NCBI GenBank assembly: GCA_902790135.1 | Contig: CADAQM010000025.1 | Span: forward strand, 18,234-82,233 | Length of the DNA: 64,000 nt | Direction: 5' to 3' | Origin: an uncultured Coriobacteriaceae bacterium | GTDB lineage: Bacteria; Actinomycetota; Coriobacteriia; Coriobacteriales; Atopobiaceae | Program-made: the position numbers and the translations under genes | Shown: piece after piece, positions 18,274 to 27,365 of the stretch | Numbering within the stretch: position 1 is the stretch's first letter | How the letters are laid out: the number at the start of each line of letters is the position of its first letter | The notes under the pieces: generated by a model | What the model was told of the DNA's origin: nothing | The model's input: the letters and a program-made list of their open reading frames with translations, nothing else | The model's database searches: none

Positions 18274-18362
18274 CCGCGCCGCCGGTGGCGTCGCTCATGG
18301 GGTTCGCTCCGCTCACCCCGCGACATGCCGCAGGCATGTCGCGCCCTCCCGGGTTCGAAACC
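18267..18362 (-). repeat. tRNA-3'-end-associated structured repeat, Lys copy
   Basis: In tRNA sense, GGTTTCG (18356-18362) and CGAAACC (18267-18273) form the outer stem; with the following bases the first arm is a 12-nt inverted copy of the tRNA-Lys T-arm. Inner hairpins: P2 CGCGACATGCC/GGCATGTCGCG (18319-18343), P3 GGGT-GA-GC-GGA-GC-GA-ACCC (about 18299-18318), P4 GCGACGCC/GGCGGCGC with a 3-nt loop (18276-18294). P3 keeps the tandem GA while its outer pairs differ from GGCC/GGCC in the Ser and Ala copies. Confidence 0.8.
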
Positions 18363-18367
18363 ACGGG

Positions 18368-18413
18368 GTGCCCCCGGACATGAAAACGCCGTGCCCCCGG
18401 ACATGAAAACGCC
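18368..18413 (-). repeat. Two tandem 23-bp units beside tRNA-Lys
   Basis: The unit at 18368-18390 (GTGCCCCCGG then ACATGAAAACGCC) repeats exactly at 18391-18413. It carries the T-tract side of the tRNA terminator. Only two units, so not an array. Confidence 0.8.
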
Positions 18414-18429
18414 CCGTTGCCGGGGCGTT
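18403..18429 (-). terminator. Terminator of tRNA-Lys
   Basis: AACGCCCCG-GCAA-CGGGGCGTT on the minus strand followed by TTCAT. A second copy lies at 18217-18243. Confidence 0.85.
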
Positions 18430-18438
18430 GACTTCTCT

Positions 18439-18514
18439 TGGTGGGCCGTTAGGGTTTCGAACCCTAGACCTTGGGATTAAAAGTCCCCTGCTCTGCCAGC
18501 TGAGCTAACGGCCC
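18439..18514 (-). tRNA. tRNA-Lys (TTT)
   Basis: 76 nt with encoded CCA. Acceptor GGGCCGT pairs with ACGGCCC; D-arm AGCTCAGCTGGCAGAGC; anticodon loop CTTTTAA; T-arm AGGGTTCGAAACCCT. It begins 12 bases after the stop of the M29 peptidase gene. Confidence 0.97.
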
Positions 18515-18526
18515 TCGGGGGCCATT

Positions 18527-19828
18527 CTACCACGTGTGACCGCTGAACTCGTCCTCCCAAGCCCATTGACCATCCACAAAAATAGGCACTTCGGTGCCAT
18601 CCTCGCGGATGCCAGTCACGTCCAGGTCGTCCGAACCGATCATGAAGTCGACATGGGTGTGGCTGCGATTGACGCCATGCTCGACGAGCTCCTCAAAGCT
18701 CATGTCGTAACCACCCTTGACGCACTCAGGGAAGCCCATACCCAGAGCGAGGTGGCAGCTCGCGTTCTCGTCATAGAGTGTGTTGTAGAAGAGCAGGCCC
18801 GTCTCGCGAATCGGCGTGTTCTTGGAGATGAGCGCGCACTCGCCCAGGCGACATGCGTTGTCATCGGTCTCGATGATGTGGCGAAGCACCTCACGCCCCT
18901 GCCTAGCATCGTAGTCCACGACGCAACCATCCTCGAAACGCATCCAGAAGTCACGCACAACCTGACCCTGATGCACGAGCGGAAGTGCCGAGTACACGAT
19001 ACCGTCTGCACGCATGCGGTCAGGGGTCGTGAATATCTCCTCAGTAGGAATGTTGGGGAAGTAGACCGTTCCGCTCACCGTCTTGGCCGATCCGCCATCC
19101 CAAATGTGGTCCGGGTTGAGGCCAATCGTGAGATCGGTGCCGTTGGACGAGCGATAGTGCAACGCATCGAACTGTCCCTCGTTGAGAAGACGCTTGTTCT
19201 TCTCGAAGGTGGCGTTGTGGGTCTCCCAGGCAACCTGAGGATCAGGACCGTCAGCGCGTGCCACCTGCAGAATCGCAATCCAGAGACGATAGAGGGCTTC
19301 GCGGCGCGGGGTGTCGGGGAAGACCTTGACGGCCCACGACTCTACCGGCACGCCTGCGATGCACCAAACGTTGCGACCAAAGTCCATGCCATCGCGGAAG
19401 GCACGGCACTCCAGATTGCGCGCACGGGAGGCAGCCGCAGGCTTGGCCGGATCGATGCCCTGCAGCGCAGCAGGATCAGAGCCGTCCAAGAAGAGGAAGC
19501 TCGCGCCCTTCTCGGCAAGGCTGTTGAGCTGCTCGATCTTCCAAGAGGGCGTGTGCTCGAAGTAAGGAAGGGCCACGTTCTCGTACTCGAGACGGGTCAT
19601 GACGTCATCGCTCCAGATGACCGTGACATGGCCAGCGCGCGCCTCGTAGGCCTTGCGCACGACCCTACGGGCGAAGTCCGCACATTCGACCGGTGCCTGA
19701 ACAACGAGCTCCTGACCTGGACGCAGTGCAGCACCCTTTTTTACCAGCAGTTCTGCATACAGGTCGATCTGGGGCGAGAGGGCGCTGATAGAGGCGTCAG
19801 CCTCGGCAGGGCTCATACGCAGGCTCAT
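18527..19828 (-). CDS. Aminopeptidase, M29 family
   Basis: Thermophilic-type metallo-aminopeptidase (AmpS/AmpT/PepS family), 433 aa. Family landmarks: IDLYAELLVKKGAALRPGQELVVQAPVE at the N-terminus, NLPTEE-like FPNIPTEEIFTTPD, EFALVP-like LGECALISKNTPI, GLLFYNTLYDENASCHLALG and the C-terminal NRSHTHVDFMIGSDDLDVTG with metal-binding His/Glu/Asp residues. Start at ATG 19828; the frame upstream crosses tRNA-Gly. Flanked by tRNA genes on both sides and transcribed with them. Confidence 0.93.
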   Translation of the reverse strand: MSLRMSPAEADASISALSPQIDLYAELLVKKGAALRPGQELVVQAPVECADFARRVVRKAYEARAGHVTVIWSDDVMTRLEYENVALPYFEHTPSWKIEQLNSLAEKGASFLFLDGSDPAALQGIDPAKPAAASRARNLECRAFRDGMDFGRNVWCIAGVPVESWAVKVFPDTPRREALYRLWIAILQVARADGPDPQVAWETHNATFEKNKRLLNEGQFDALHYRSSNGTDLTIGLNPDHIWDGGSAKTVSGTVYFPNIPTEEIFTTPDRMRADGIVYSALPLVHQGQVVRDFWMRFEDGCVVDYDARQGREVLRHIIETDDNACRLGECALISKNTPIRETGLLFYNTLYDENASCHLALGMGFPECVKGGYDMSFEELVEHGVNRSHTHVDFMIGSDDLDVTGIREDGTEVPIFVDGQWAWEDEFSGHTW

Positions 19829-19860
19829 GTAACGGTCCTTTCTTAAGTATTGTTGCCCGA

Positions 19861-19883
19861 AAAGAAAGGGCCCCGGAGGGCCC
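19861..19883 (-). terminator. Terminator of tRNA-Gly
   Basis: GGGCCC-TCCG-GGGCCC on the minus strand followed by TTTCTTT. Confidence 0.85.
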
Positions 19884-19892
19884 GAAGGTTCT

Positions 19893-19967
19893 TGGAGCGG
19901 GCAACGGGATTCGAACCCGCGGATACCAGCTTGGGAAGCTGGGGCCTTACCACTTGGCGATGCCCGC
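19893..19967 (-). tRNA. tRNA-Gly (CCC)
   Basis: 75 nt with encoded CCA. Acceptor GCGGGCA pairs with TGCCCGC; discriminator T; anticodon stem CCAGC/GCTGG with loop TTCCCAA giving CCC; T-arm CGGGTTCGAATCCCG. No structured repeat follows it, unlike tRNA-Lys, -Ser and -Ala. Confidence 0.97.
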
Positions 19968-20082
19968 GTAGGATTGGATTCTATCACAGGGCTCGGGCAT
20001 AAGGCGGCACGCCATCATACTCACACGCAGAAATGCGTTGGATGGTCATTGTGGTACGCGACCACCTTCTGGCTGAACATGC

Positions 20083-20126
20083 TTAGCTACCCTGGGGATG
20101 CTTGCTGCAATCCCCGGGGTAGCTAA
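20083..20126 (-). terminator. Long hairpin after the M28-like gene
   Basis: TTAGCTACCC-GGGGAT and its complement form a stem of about 17 bp (one mismatch) around a 10-nt loop, 23 bases after the stop. There is no clear T-tract. Confidence 0.6.
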
Positions 20127-20148
20127 TCTCAGTTGATTCGTCGGTTTG

Positions 20149-23100
20149 TTACGAACGCCTGATCAGCTCGGCAACGATGTCCGCAACGCTGGCAATCTGC
20201 TTGTCGTTGAGGTACTCGGGCTCGTCGTCAGACGTGTGGGAATGTGCCGCGACGCCGTCCTCAGACATGCCCATCAACGTGCTCACGCGTACCGAACGCT
20301 GCATGGCAGGCGTTGCATCCGTCTCATCCCAGCTGTAGTCGGCGCGACCAAGGTCGATATGCAGGGCGTCTGCGATATTGGTAAGCATACGCCCCAAACG
20401 GCGGTCGGAGCGACGCTTGGCTCCCGTGCCCTCGCTGGTGAGCAAGGTCAGGTCGCCTGCGCCGACACTGTCAAGGTTGATGAGAAACGCTCCGCGGATG
20501 TCCCTACGGTGCTCGTCGAGGAACGCCTTGACACCCGCATGGTCGCGCGCCGATGCGCCAACGCCCACGAACCAGATGTCGTGCGCGATGATGTCGTCAT
20601 CACCGAAATGCAGCACGTCGTCGCCCAGCTCCTCCTCGTAGGTCTCGACCTCCTGCTTCTCAATCGGCTGCTCTGGGATGTCCTGCCCCTCGTCCGGCAT
20701 GAGATCGAGAGAGTCGAAATTGGGCAAAGCGGTTGTTACCTGATCGGACTCGTATTCGTCGTTGTCACGTAGACCGGCTCGCAAGGTTGCACCGCCCTTC
20801 CACTTGCCGTTGTTGTCATCAAAGTTGTCCCAGCTGCCAATCTGGCGCCCGTCCTTCTTGGCATCGTAGTCGTCACTCAGACCGAGCCACTCGCCCATCG
20901 ACTCAACCTGATCGTTCTCTGCCTGCTTCTTACGGCCAAAACGCATCTTGCGCTTGGAGTTCTTCTTGGGTGTACGGCTGCCGATGTTGCTCTTGTTGTA
21001 CTTTGGCAGCTGTTCCTCAGGCTGCTCCTCCGGGGTCGCGTTCCTACGTGGAGCGCTCTCCCGAGTTTGCGCAGGCCTTGTCTGAGTCATAGGATCATCG
21101 AGCGGCGAGGGTACCCTGCGCAGCACTTCGAATCGACTCGCAGTGCTCTGGTCAATCTTGAGAGGCGCTGTTCCGTCTTCGCGAGATGGAGCCAGAGGAT
21201 CGACTGCCATAACAGCGGGATCGGGGAGGTCGAGCAGCATGGCTCGACGACCGGCTGACATGACTGACGGCTTGAAGTTGCTCTTGCCCCAATCGGGATC
21301 ATCGACAGCACGCGGCTTGGGAATACGCTCCCTCACGGGCGGCAACGCGTCCTCGGCATCCGCCTCAGCCTCGATCGGAATAGCGGTCAGACCAGTGACG
21401 TCCTTATCCGCGAGTTCGTCCTCGCTGATATCGGTCTCACTTGAGAAGACGATGCCTTCCATGAGCTTGACGGGCTCGGGTTCGGGCTCCGGCTCCAGTT
21501 CGGGCTCGACAACGGCTTCCGGTTCCGGCTCGGATTCGGGCTCCGACTCGATCTCGGGCTCGGGCTCGGGTTCGGGCTCCGTCTCCGGCTCCGGTTCGGG
21601 CTCTGGCTCCGGCTCGATCTCGGGCTCGGGTTCGATCTCCGTCTCCGGCTCGGGTTCCGGCTCGATCTCGGGCTCTGGCTTCGGCTCGATTGCCGGTTCC
21701 GGCTCAGGTTCGATAACTGGCTCTGGCTCCGGCTCCGGCTCGATCTCGGGCTCGGGTTCGATCTCCGTCTCCGGCTCGGGTTCCGGCTCGATTGCGGGTT
21801 CCGGCTCATGTTCGATAACTGGTTCGGGCTCAGGTTCCACAACCGGTTCGGGTTCCAGTTCTGGCTCGGGCTCGGGCACCGGTTCAGGATCGACAATGGG
21901 TTCTGGCTCGGGCTCGGGCTCAGGTTCCGGTGCTGGTTCGACCTCGAACTCGGGTTCTGGTTCAGATTCGATAGCTGGTTCGATCTCCGGCTCGGGCTCG
22001 GGTTCTGGTTCGGGCTCGTACTCCACAACCGACTCCGGCTCAACCTCAATCTCGGACTCGGGCTCCACGACTGGCTCGAGCTCTTCAACGGGCTCGGACT
22101 CCGCAACCTGCTCGAGCTCCGGCTCAACCTCGGGTTCGGGCTCCAGCTCGACCTCCAGTTCCGGCTCAGGCACGGGCATCGGCATCGGTTCAATGGTGGG
22201 GAGCGTGGCGAACATCTGATGCAAGATGTCAGTAGCGGGCCTCACCGCAACGGGCTCCTGCTCGGGTGCCGTCGCGAACATCTGATGGAGCACCGAGGCT
22301 GCCTCGGCGGCCTTGCTCTCCGTCTCGATGCGTGCAGCCTCGACCTCTTCTTTACTCAGCGCCTTGAAGGTTGCGGTCTCGTCAGCCTCGAGCTCTGCAT
22401 CGTACTCGTCCTCAGGCTCTGCTGCGAAGTCGAGACTCTCGTCGATAGCAACCGCTTCTGCCACCACATCGGTGTCAGCAACTGCATCCACGATAGGCTC
22501 GGCCTCGTACGCAGGCTCGGCCTCCTCCACCGTGGCAGCAATGTCGATCGTCGGTTCCTCTTCATCAGCCTCGACAGCAGCAGGCTCCTCAAACGCATCC
22601 CACTCAGGCTCACTGACAGGCTCGGGCGCGAAGACTTTGAGCGCCTCATCATCGACGCCCAGGGAAGCCACATCGACAACTTCAACAGGCACCCCAGCAA
22701 AAGACGGCTCGTCCTCCTCGATGACTTCGTACTCGGCATCCAGCACGTCAGCAAACGGATGCCTCAAGCTCTTAAAAAAACCCTCGCCCTCGTCGTAGTC
22801 CTCTTCGTCCGCCACCTCATCATCGGCGAACGTCTCTACATCCGCCTCGGACCGAAAGGAGCGCTCCTCAATGGGCACGTCCTCTAAAGACTCTGTCAGG
22901 GGCTCCTCAATGAACGAATCTTCGATAACCTCAATCGGTTCGGGCTGGTACTCAGGCACCTCACCCGATTCCGACTCAGGCTCGGGCTCGGCTTCCGGCT
23001 CAACGACCAACTCAGGCTCTTGCTCCGTCACTTCTGCAGACGCGGTCTCGACTTCGAGCACGGGCTCGGGCTCCTCAACCTGCTCGACCTCAGCCTCGGC

Positions 23101-25119
23101 AGCCAGCTCAGCCTCAATGGCGGCACCCTCGGCAGCTGCACGCACCTCGTCAAGGGAGATCTCACTGGTAGGCTGCTCGGCCTCAATGAGTTCCTCGTCA
23201 CTGAACTCGTCCTCGGCAGGCGGAGTCCAAAGTGACACGGGTGCTTGCTCGTCCACAGAGTCATCCTGAAGCTGCTCGGGCTCCGCGACCACACCGTCAA
23301 GAGGCGTTTCGACAATGGGCTCTTCAATGACAACGGAAGTGTCCTCGAGAGGAGCAACTTCGTCTGCAACTGCCTCGACGACGGGCTCGACGGTCGCAGG
23401 CGCAACGAACGCATCACTTACCTCGACATCAAAGCTAGCGATTGGCTCGCTCACATCAGTCGCTTCGCTCTCGTCGGCAAAGTCAACAGCCTCGAAGCCC
23501 GTTGCAGGCACGAACGGCTCAGCCACCTGGGTTACCGGCTGGTCAGGCACAAACTCAGCCGTCTCATCCGCTTCACCTGTCGCTTCCTCGTACTCGTCGT
23601 ACTCCTCGTCGAGATACTCCTCGTCGTCGTACTCTTCGTCGTCAAAGTACTCATCGTCCGCATACTCAGACTCGGCATCATCCCCATCAGCGGTCGCTGC
23701 CGCAGAACGGGTGACGCTAGGGATGTTAGACTCGCCGCGCTCGATCTCGGGAACCTCCCTCTCGCGCGCGAAGCGGTCTCCCAGGGAGGCGAAGAAGTCG
23801 CGAATCACTGCGAAGATCTTTGCGAAAAACTCCCGAGCCTTGCTCAGACCGCCACCGACGTTCTCGCTGAGTCCACCCGCCACGTCACGCAGACGCTCCA
23901 TGCCGGACGGGCCAGCCGCTGCGGCGTTGGCCGCTTCGATACGCTCGATGGCCTCTTCGCGCGGAATGAGGCCCTCATATACAATCTCGCAGTTCTCGGG
24001 CAGCACCTGCATGCTTGCAAGAAGGTCAGCACCACGACGCACGGTAGACGGAGAGCGCAGACCATACTCATCGGTAAGCTCGGCAGCATCCTCGTACCCG
24101 TACTCGTCGTCGGAGTCCTCGTACTCATCCTCCGGTGCGTAGTCGCCCTCCGCCTCGAAGGTGTCCTCGGGCACATAGTCCTCGTCGACAGGCTCGGTGC
24201 CCGCAACAACACCAGCAGACCGCTCGAGGTCGTCCTCGTCATCGTAGTCATCATCCGAGTACTCGTCATCGTAGTCATCATCCGAGTACTCGTCATCGAG
24301 ATACTCTTCATATATATCTTGTTCGTCTTCGTCGACCTTGAGCTCGCGACGCACGCCCTTGGGATGGCTCGCCGCCCAAGCCTTCGCGTCGTCAGGTCCC
24401 GGGCGGACCATGTCGAGCACGCCAAGCATTGCTGCGACAGATGCCTTGTTGTCGTTCGCGCCAGTCGTGCACGCCGCAAAGCGCTCATATATAGATGCGG
24501 CTCCCAGAAGCAGCAGAGGAAGGGCAGTCAACACGCCAAGCACCCAGAACGCGTGACGGACGATCACCGGAATGAACGGAATCAGCTGGAACAGCGTAAG
24601 TACGAGAACCGCAATGGAGAACGGCCAACTCAGTCGCTTGATGAGCGGCTGCCACTTGGCAAGCTCACGTCTGTTGAGGAAGTTCTCACGCGGGGTGTCA
24701 TAGTGAGCCACGATGACGATGGGACGAGCGCCCTTGATCACATTGGGACCCTCGGCGCGATGAACGCCAATGACGTTCTGGCTGCGGGCCTGCGGGCCGA
24801 TGGCGGCGAGCACGTCGTTGCCGTTGTGGGCAAGCGCAAGAAGCACAAACGCGACGACGACCATCACGACACCAACAATCGAGACAGGGGTGCCAATGAA
24901 GCCGGCGAGCAGAATGCCAATGAACAGCAGAATCAGATAGATGCGCGAGCTGAGGCCGGCTAGCGACGGCGAATCGAACTCCTGCACCTGCGTCTCCAGG
25001 CCATGCTGGACAAACAGGCTCTCGATGAGCTCGGCTGCCTGCAACTCCTCTTGACTGTTGACCGGTGCGATGTCTACCTGGTCGTTGAGATAGTCTGTAT
25101 ATTCGCGCGTAGTCGCCAT
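20149..25119 (-). CDS. M28-like metallopeptidase split by a giant acidic insert
   Basis: 1,656 aa. Residues 1-240 hold the first half of an M28 peptidase with metal-site motifs AHYDTPRE (H139, D141) and TGANDNKAS (D223), and membrane segments at about 58-100 and 165-213. The second half resumes around residue 1,507 ([42 protein letters not shown]). Between them lie about 1,240 residues of acidic, low-complexity sequence dominated by Glu, Pro, Asp and Ser, including long Glu-Pro alternation. The Glu-Glu pair normally in the GxEE motif is replaced by ASA, so catalysis is doubtful. ATG 25119 follows GCGAGG. Divergent from the WYL regulator. Confidence 0.8.
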   Translation of the reverse strand: MATTREYTDYLNDQVDIAPVNSQEELQAAELIESLFVQHGLETQVQEFDSPSLAGLSSRIYLILLFIGILLAGFIGTPVSIVGVVMVVVAFVLLALAHNGNDVLAAIGPQARSQNVIGVHRAEGPNVIKGARPIVIVAHYDTPRENFLNRRELAKWQPLIKRLSWPFSIAVLVLTLFQLIPFIPVIVRHAFWVLGVLTALPLLLLGAASIYERFAACTTGANDNKASVAAMLGVLDMVRPGPDDAKAWAASHPKGVRRELKVDEDEQDIYEEYLDDEYSDDDYDDEYSDDDYDDEDDLERSAGVVAGTEPVDEDYVPEDTFEAEGDYAPEDEYEDSDDEYGYEDAAELTDEYGLRSPSTVRRGADLLASMQVLPENCEIVYEGLIPREEAIERIEAANAAAAGPSGMERLRDVAGGLSENVGGGLSKAREFFAKIFAVIRDFFASLGDRFAREREVPEIERGESNIPSVTRSAAATADGDDAESEYADDEYFDDEEYDDEEYLDEEYDEYEEATGEADETAEFVPDQPVTQVAEPFVPATGFEAVDFADESEATDVSEPIASFDVEVSDAFVAPATVEPVVEAVADEVAPLEDTSVVIEEPIVETPLDGVVAEPEQLQDDSVDEQAPVSLWTPPAEDEFSDEELIEAEQPTSEISLDEVRAAAEGAAIEAELAAEAEVEQVEEPEPVLEVETASAEVTEQEPELVVEPEAEPEPESESGEVPEYQPEPIEVIEDSFIEEPLTESLEDVPIEERSFRSEADVETFADDEVADEEDYDEGEGFFKSLRHPFADVLDAEYEVIEEDEPSFAGVPVEVVDVASLGVDDEALKVFAPEPVSEPEWDAFEEPAAVEADEEEPTIDIAATVEEAEPAYEAEPIVDAVADTDVVAEAVAIDESLDFAAEPEDEYDAELEADETATFKALSKEEVEAARIETESKAAEAASVLHQMFATAPEQEPVAVRPATDILHQMFATLPTIEPMPMPVPEPELEVELEPEPEVEPELEQVAESEPVEELEPVVEPESEIEVEPESVVEYEPEPEPEPEPEIEPAIESEPEPEFEVEPAPEPEPEPEPEPIVDPEPVPEPEPELEPEPVVEPEPEPVIEHEPEPAIEPEPEPETEIEPEPEIEPEPEPEPVIEPEPEPAIEPKPEPEIEPEPEPETEIEPEPEIEPEPEPEPEPETEPEPEPEPEIESEPESEPEPEAVVEPELEPEPEPEPVKLMEGIVFSSETDISEDELADKDVTGLTAIPIEAEADAEDALPPVRERIPKPRAVDDPDWGKSNFKPSVMSAGRRAMLLDLPDPAVMAVDPLAPSREDGTAPLKIDQSTASRFEVLRRVPSPLDDPMTQTRPAQTRESAPRRNATPEEQPEEQLPKYNKSNIGSRTPKKNSKRKMRFGRKKQAENDQVESMGEWLGLSDDYDAKKDGRQIGSWDNFDDNNGKWKGGATLRAGLRDNDEYESDQVTTALPNFDSLDLMPDEGQDIPEQPIEKQEVETYEEELGDDVLHFGDDDIIAHDIWFVGVGASARDHAGVKAFLDEHRRDIRGAFLINLDSVGAGDLTLLTSEGTGAKRRSDRRLGRMLTNIADALHIDLGRADYSWDETDATPAMQRSVRVSTLMGMSEDGVAAHSHTSDDEPEYLNDKQIASVADIVAELIRRS
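21470..22160 (-). repeat. Glu-Pro coding low-complexity tract
   Basis: The DNA is an irregular run of GGCTCN/GGTTCN hexamers encoding (Glu-Pro)n with occasional Val, Ile and Ala. Local duplications are visible, e.g. the block around 21640-21700 recurs at about 21760-21820. Such tracts expand and contract by slippage and are prone to assembly error. Confidence 0.85.
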
Positions 25120-25344
25120 GTTGCGTACCTCGCCTAGCGGTTGCGTGTGTTTGAACATTCGTCCCTTAAGTATACGCCGACAGAGGCCCGATACTACCAA
25201 GTACCACACGACAATCCTTGTCAGGTTTCGTTTTTGGCTCCGTGTCCTGAGAACAAATCATTATCTGCCTTGCTCGTATTTGGCTTGCTTTGCATTCCGT
25301 ATTATTCTTTTGAGAAACTGGAACATGCGTACCATGGAGGACCC

Positions 25345-27297
25345 GTGGCAAGAAGTGACCCACATCTCAAGGTAACGGCGGACGACCTGCGAGCCACCCG
25401 TGTTCTCACGCTTGCCGTTAAGTTCTTTGGCGCGCGTCGACCCGTTGCCTCATCGACCATCAGGGCGGACCTCTACCCCGAGCTCGACATCGAGTCGTTC
25501 AATCGTCAGTACCTGCGCGATCGCGAGCTTTTGGCCACCTTCGGCATTCAGGTGCGGGATGCGGGCCAGATTGACGGAGATACGCTCTGGAAGGTGGACG
25601 AGCTCACCTCCTACGTGCAAGGTGAGGGCTTGAAGCAAGACGATGCGCGCATGCTGTATGTGCTTTGTCACGATATGGCCTTTGACCAGTCCTTTGCCTA
25701 TCGAGACGAGCTGCGCATGGCGCTCGCCAAGATCTCTCAGATGTATCGTGGCACCACGCTGCCCCATATCGACACCACCACGCCTACCGAGCACAAGATC
25801 CTGTCCACGCTCGTGGGATGCATGAGCTCGCGGCACGCTGCTGCGGTCTCGTACACCGATGCGCATGGACACGACAGTCAGCGTACCTTGGCCATCATGG
25901 GTACCTTTGGTCTGCGTGACAGGACTTACTTTGTCGCAAGCCGTATCGAGAAGGACGGAACGCTGGTTCCCGACTCACTGCGCACTTATCGGCTTGACCG
26001 CTTTTCGAAGGCACGTGAGGTTGCGTCCATCTCCTATCAGATTCCACTTGACTTCTCGGTAGCCGACTTCGAGCGGTTGCCCTTCCAGATTGGCGACCCG
26101 GTTGGCCTTGCCCACTTTAGGGTGACAGGCGAGGAGGGCCGAGAGGCGACGCGTGCAATAGCCACCCATGGCGAGCTTATCAACATGGACTCGCAGACTG
26201 TATGGGAGGTTCCCTACAGCGCTCTGCAGGCTGTGGCAGCATGGTCGGTCGGGGTGGGCCTCACGCCAGTCTGCGACGACGAGCTTGCTCGCGCATGGGC
26301 GGATGTCGTCCATGCAAGCGCACAATCCGATTCCTACGATGCCAGCCTTCCCCTGCCAGCCGAGACTACTGTTCCACGTTTGCGCAGGTCAAGGGCTGGT
26401 CGTACGGGCAGCGTAGCGGTAGCGAGGCAGCTTGTGGCCCTAGCCAGCAGCCTCACGCGTGAGGGAGACGTGATCACTGCCGAGCATATTGCCCAGACGC
26501 TCGGAGTGGATTTCGACTATGCACGGCACCTGATCATGCTCGTGTCCATGGGTAGCGGGGAGTCGATTGACTACCTCCCCGTGATTCTCAGTGACGATGA
26601 CGACGAGGTTGCCCTCATGGAAGGTGCCGGGGCGAGCGCACGTCGCGTGCGCCTTACGCGCTCGGAAACCATAGCCCTCTCCGCCGCGCTCAGCGAGCTG
26701 GGCGTTCCCGACACAGATCCCCTTGCCCAGACGCTCGCACGTTCGTACGCGTCACCATCCTTCTCCGCCGATGACATCGCCCGCACGCTCGAGGAACCAA
26801 GCGCCGCCGAGGACAATTCCACCCTCGTCACCTGCTCGAAGGCCATCGTCGAGGGCAGAGGCCTGACCTTTTCATATCGCCCAGTCAGTGGCGGCACGAT
26901 GAGTCATCGACAGGTAGTGCCACAACTGGTACGCCGAAGCGATGACAGCTGGTACTTGGATGCCTTTGACCTGATACGCAGCGACAACAGGGTATTTCGC
27001 ATCGATCGGATGCAGGACGTGTCTCTCATCGATGCGCCGCTCATCACGCTGCCAAAGCAGCCTGAGGAGAATCGCAAGCTAGTCACGGTTTGCTTCGAAG
27101 ATCGCAGCTACCTTGATCTCTTCCATTGGGAAGGGCTTGAGATCGTAAGCTCTGACGACACAAGCATCGTCGCACGCATGCCACAGTTTGCAGGTACCTG
27201 GTTGGCGCGCCACCTTGCCGCGTGCGCCGGCACCGTGCGTATCGGAGACAGACAACTTGCCGATCAGGTTCGTGCAGTAGCCGAGGAGCTGGCATAA
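25345..27297 (+). CDS. Double WYL-domain transcriptional regulator (PafBC-like fusion)
   Basis: 650 aa, apparently a fusion of two WYL-type regulators, as in actinobacterial PafBC. First unit: a winged-helix-like N-terminus (FFGARRPVASSTIRADLYP) and a WYL-type domain around residues 150-230 (IMGTFGLRDRTYFVAS, TYRLDRFSKA). Second unit: helical region, then a second WYL domain (GLTFSYRPVSGG, VVPQLVRRSDDSWYLDAFD, FRIDRMQDV). WYL proteins often respond to nucleic-acid or nucleotide ligands; DNA-damage control is known for PafBC but is not shown here. GTG 25345 follows GGAGG. Divergent from the M28-like gene; strong terminator downstream. Confidence 0.8.
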   Translation: MARSDPHLKVTADDLRATRVLTLAVKFFGARRPVASSTIRADLYPELDIESFNRQYLRDRELLATFGIQVRDAGQIDGDTLWKVDELTSYVQGEGLKQDDARMLYVLCHDMAFDQSFAYRDELRMALAKISQMYRGTTLPHIDTTTPTEHKILSTLVGCMSSRHAAAVSYTDAHGHDSQRTLAIMGTFGLRDRTYFVASRIEKDGTLVPDSLRTYRLDRFSKAREVASISYQIPLDFSVADFERLPFQIGDPVGLAHFRVTGEEGREATRAIATHGELINMDSQTVWEVPYSALQAVAAWSVGVGLTPVCDDELARAWADVVHASAQSDSYDASLPLPAETTVPRLRRSRAGRTGSVAVARQLVALASSLTREGDVITAEHIAQTLGVDFDYARHLIMLVSMGSGESIDYLPVILSDDDDEVALMEGAGASARRVRLTRSETIALSAALSELGVPDTDPLAQTLARSYASPSFSADDIARTLEEPSAAEDNSTLVTCSKAIVEGRGLTFSYRPVSGGTMSHRQVVPQLVRRSDDSWYLDAFDLIRSDNRVFRIDRMQDVSLIDAPLITLPKQPEENRKLVTVCFEDRSYLDLFHWEGLEIVSSDDTSIVARMPQFAGTWLARHLAACAGTVRIGDRQLADQVRAVAEELA

Positions 27298-27300
27298 CAC

Positions 27301-27340
27301 GGCCCTGGTACATGTTGTAAAACACCATGTACCAGGGCCT
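27301..27340. terminator. Bidirectional terminator between WYL and dinG-like genes
   Basis: GGCCCTGGTACATG pairs exactly with CATGTACCAGGGCC (14 bp) and is followed by TTTGT; it lies between two convergent genes. Confidence 0.9.
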
Positions 27341-27365
27341 TTGTCATACAGACTATGTCGCGAGC

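Noticed and set aside
18368..18413. Possible CRISPR repeats
   Set aside because: Only two units, directly adjacent with no spacers, and derived from the tRNA-Lys terminator.
21143..22219. Plus-strand frame of 358 codons rich in Gly-Ser repeats
   Set aside because: It is the complement of the Glu-Pro coding tract of the M28-like gene; the repeat forces an open antisense frame. No ribosome-binding site or domain.
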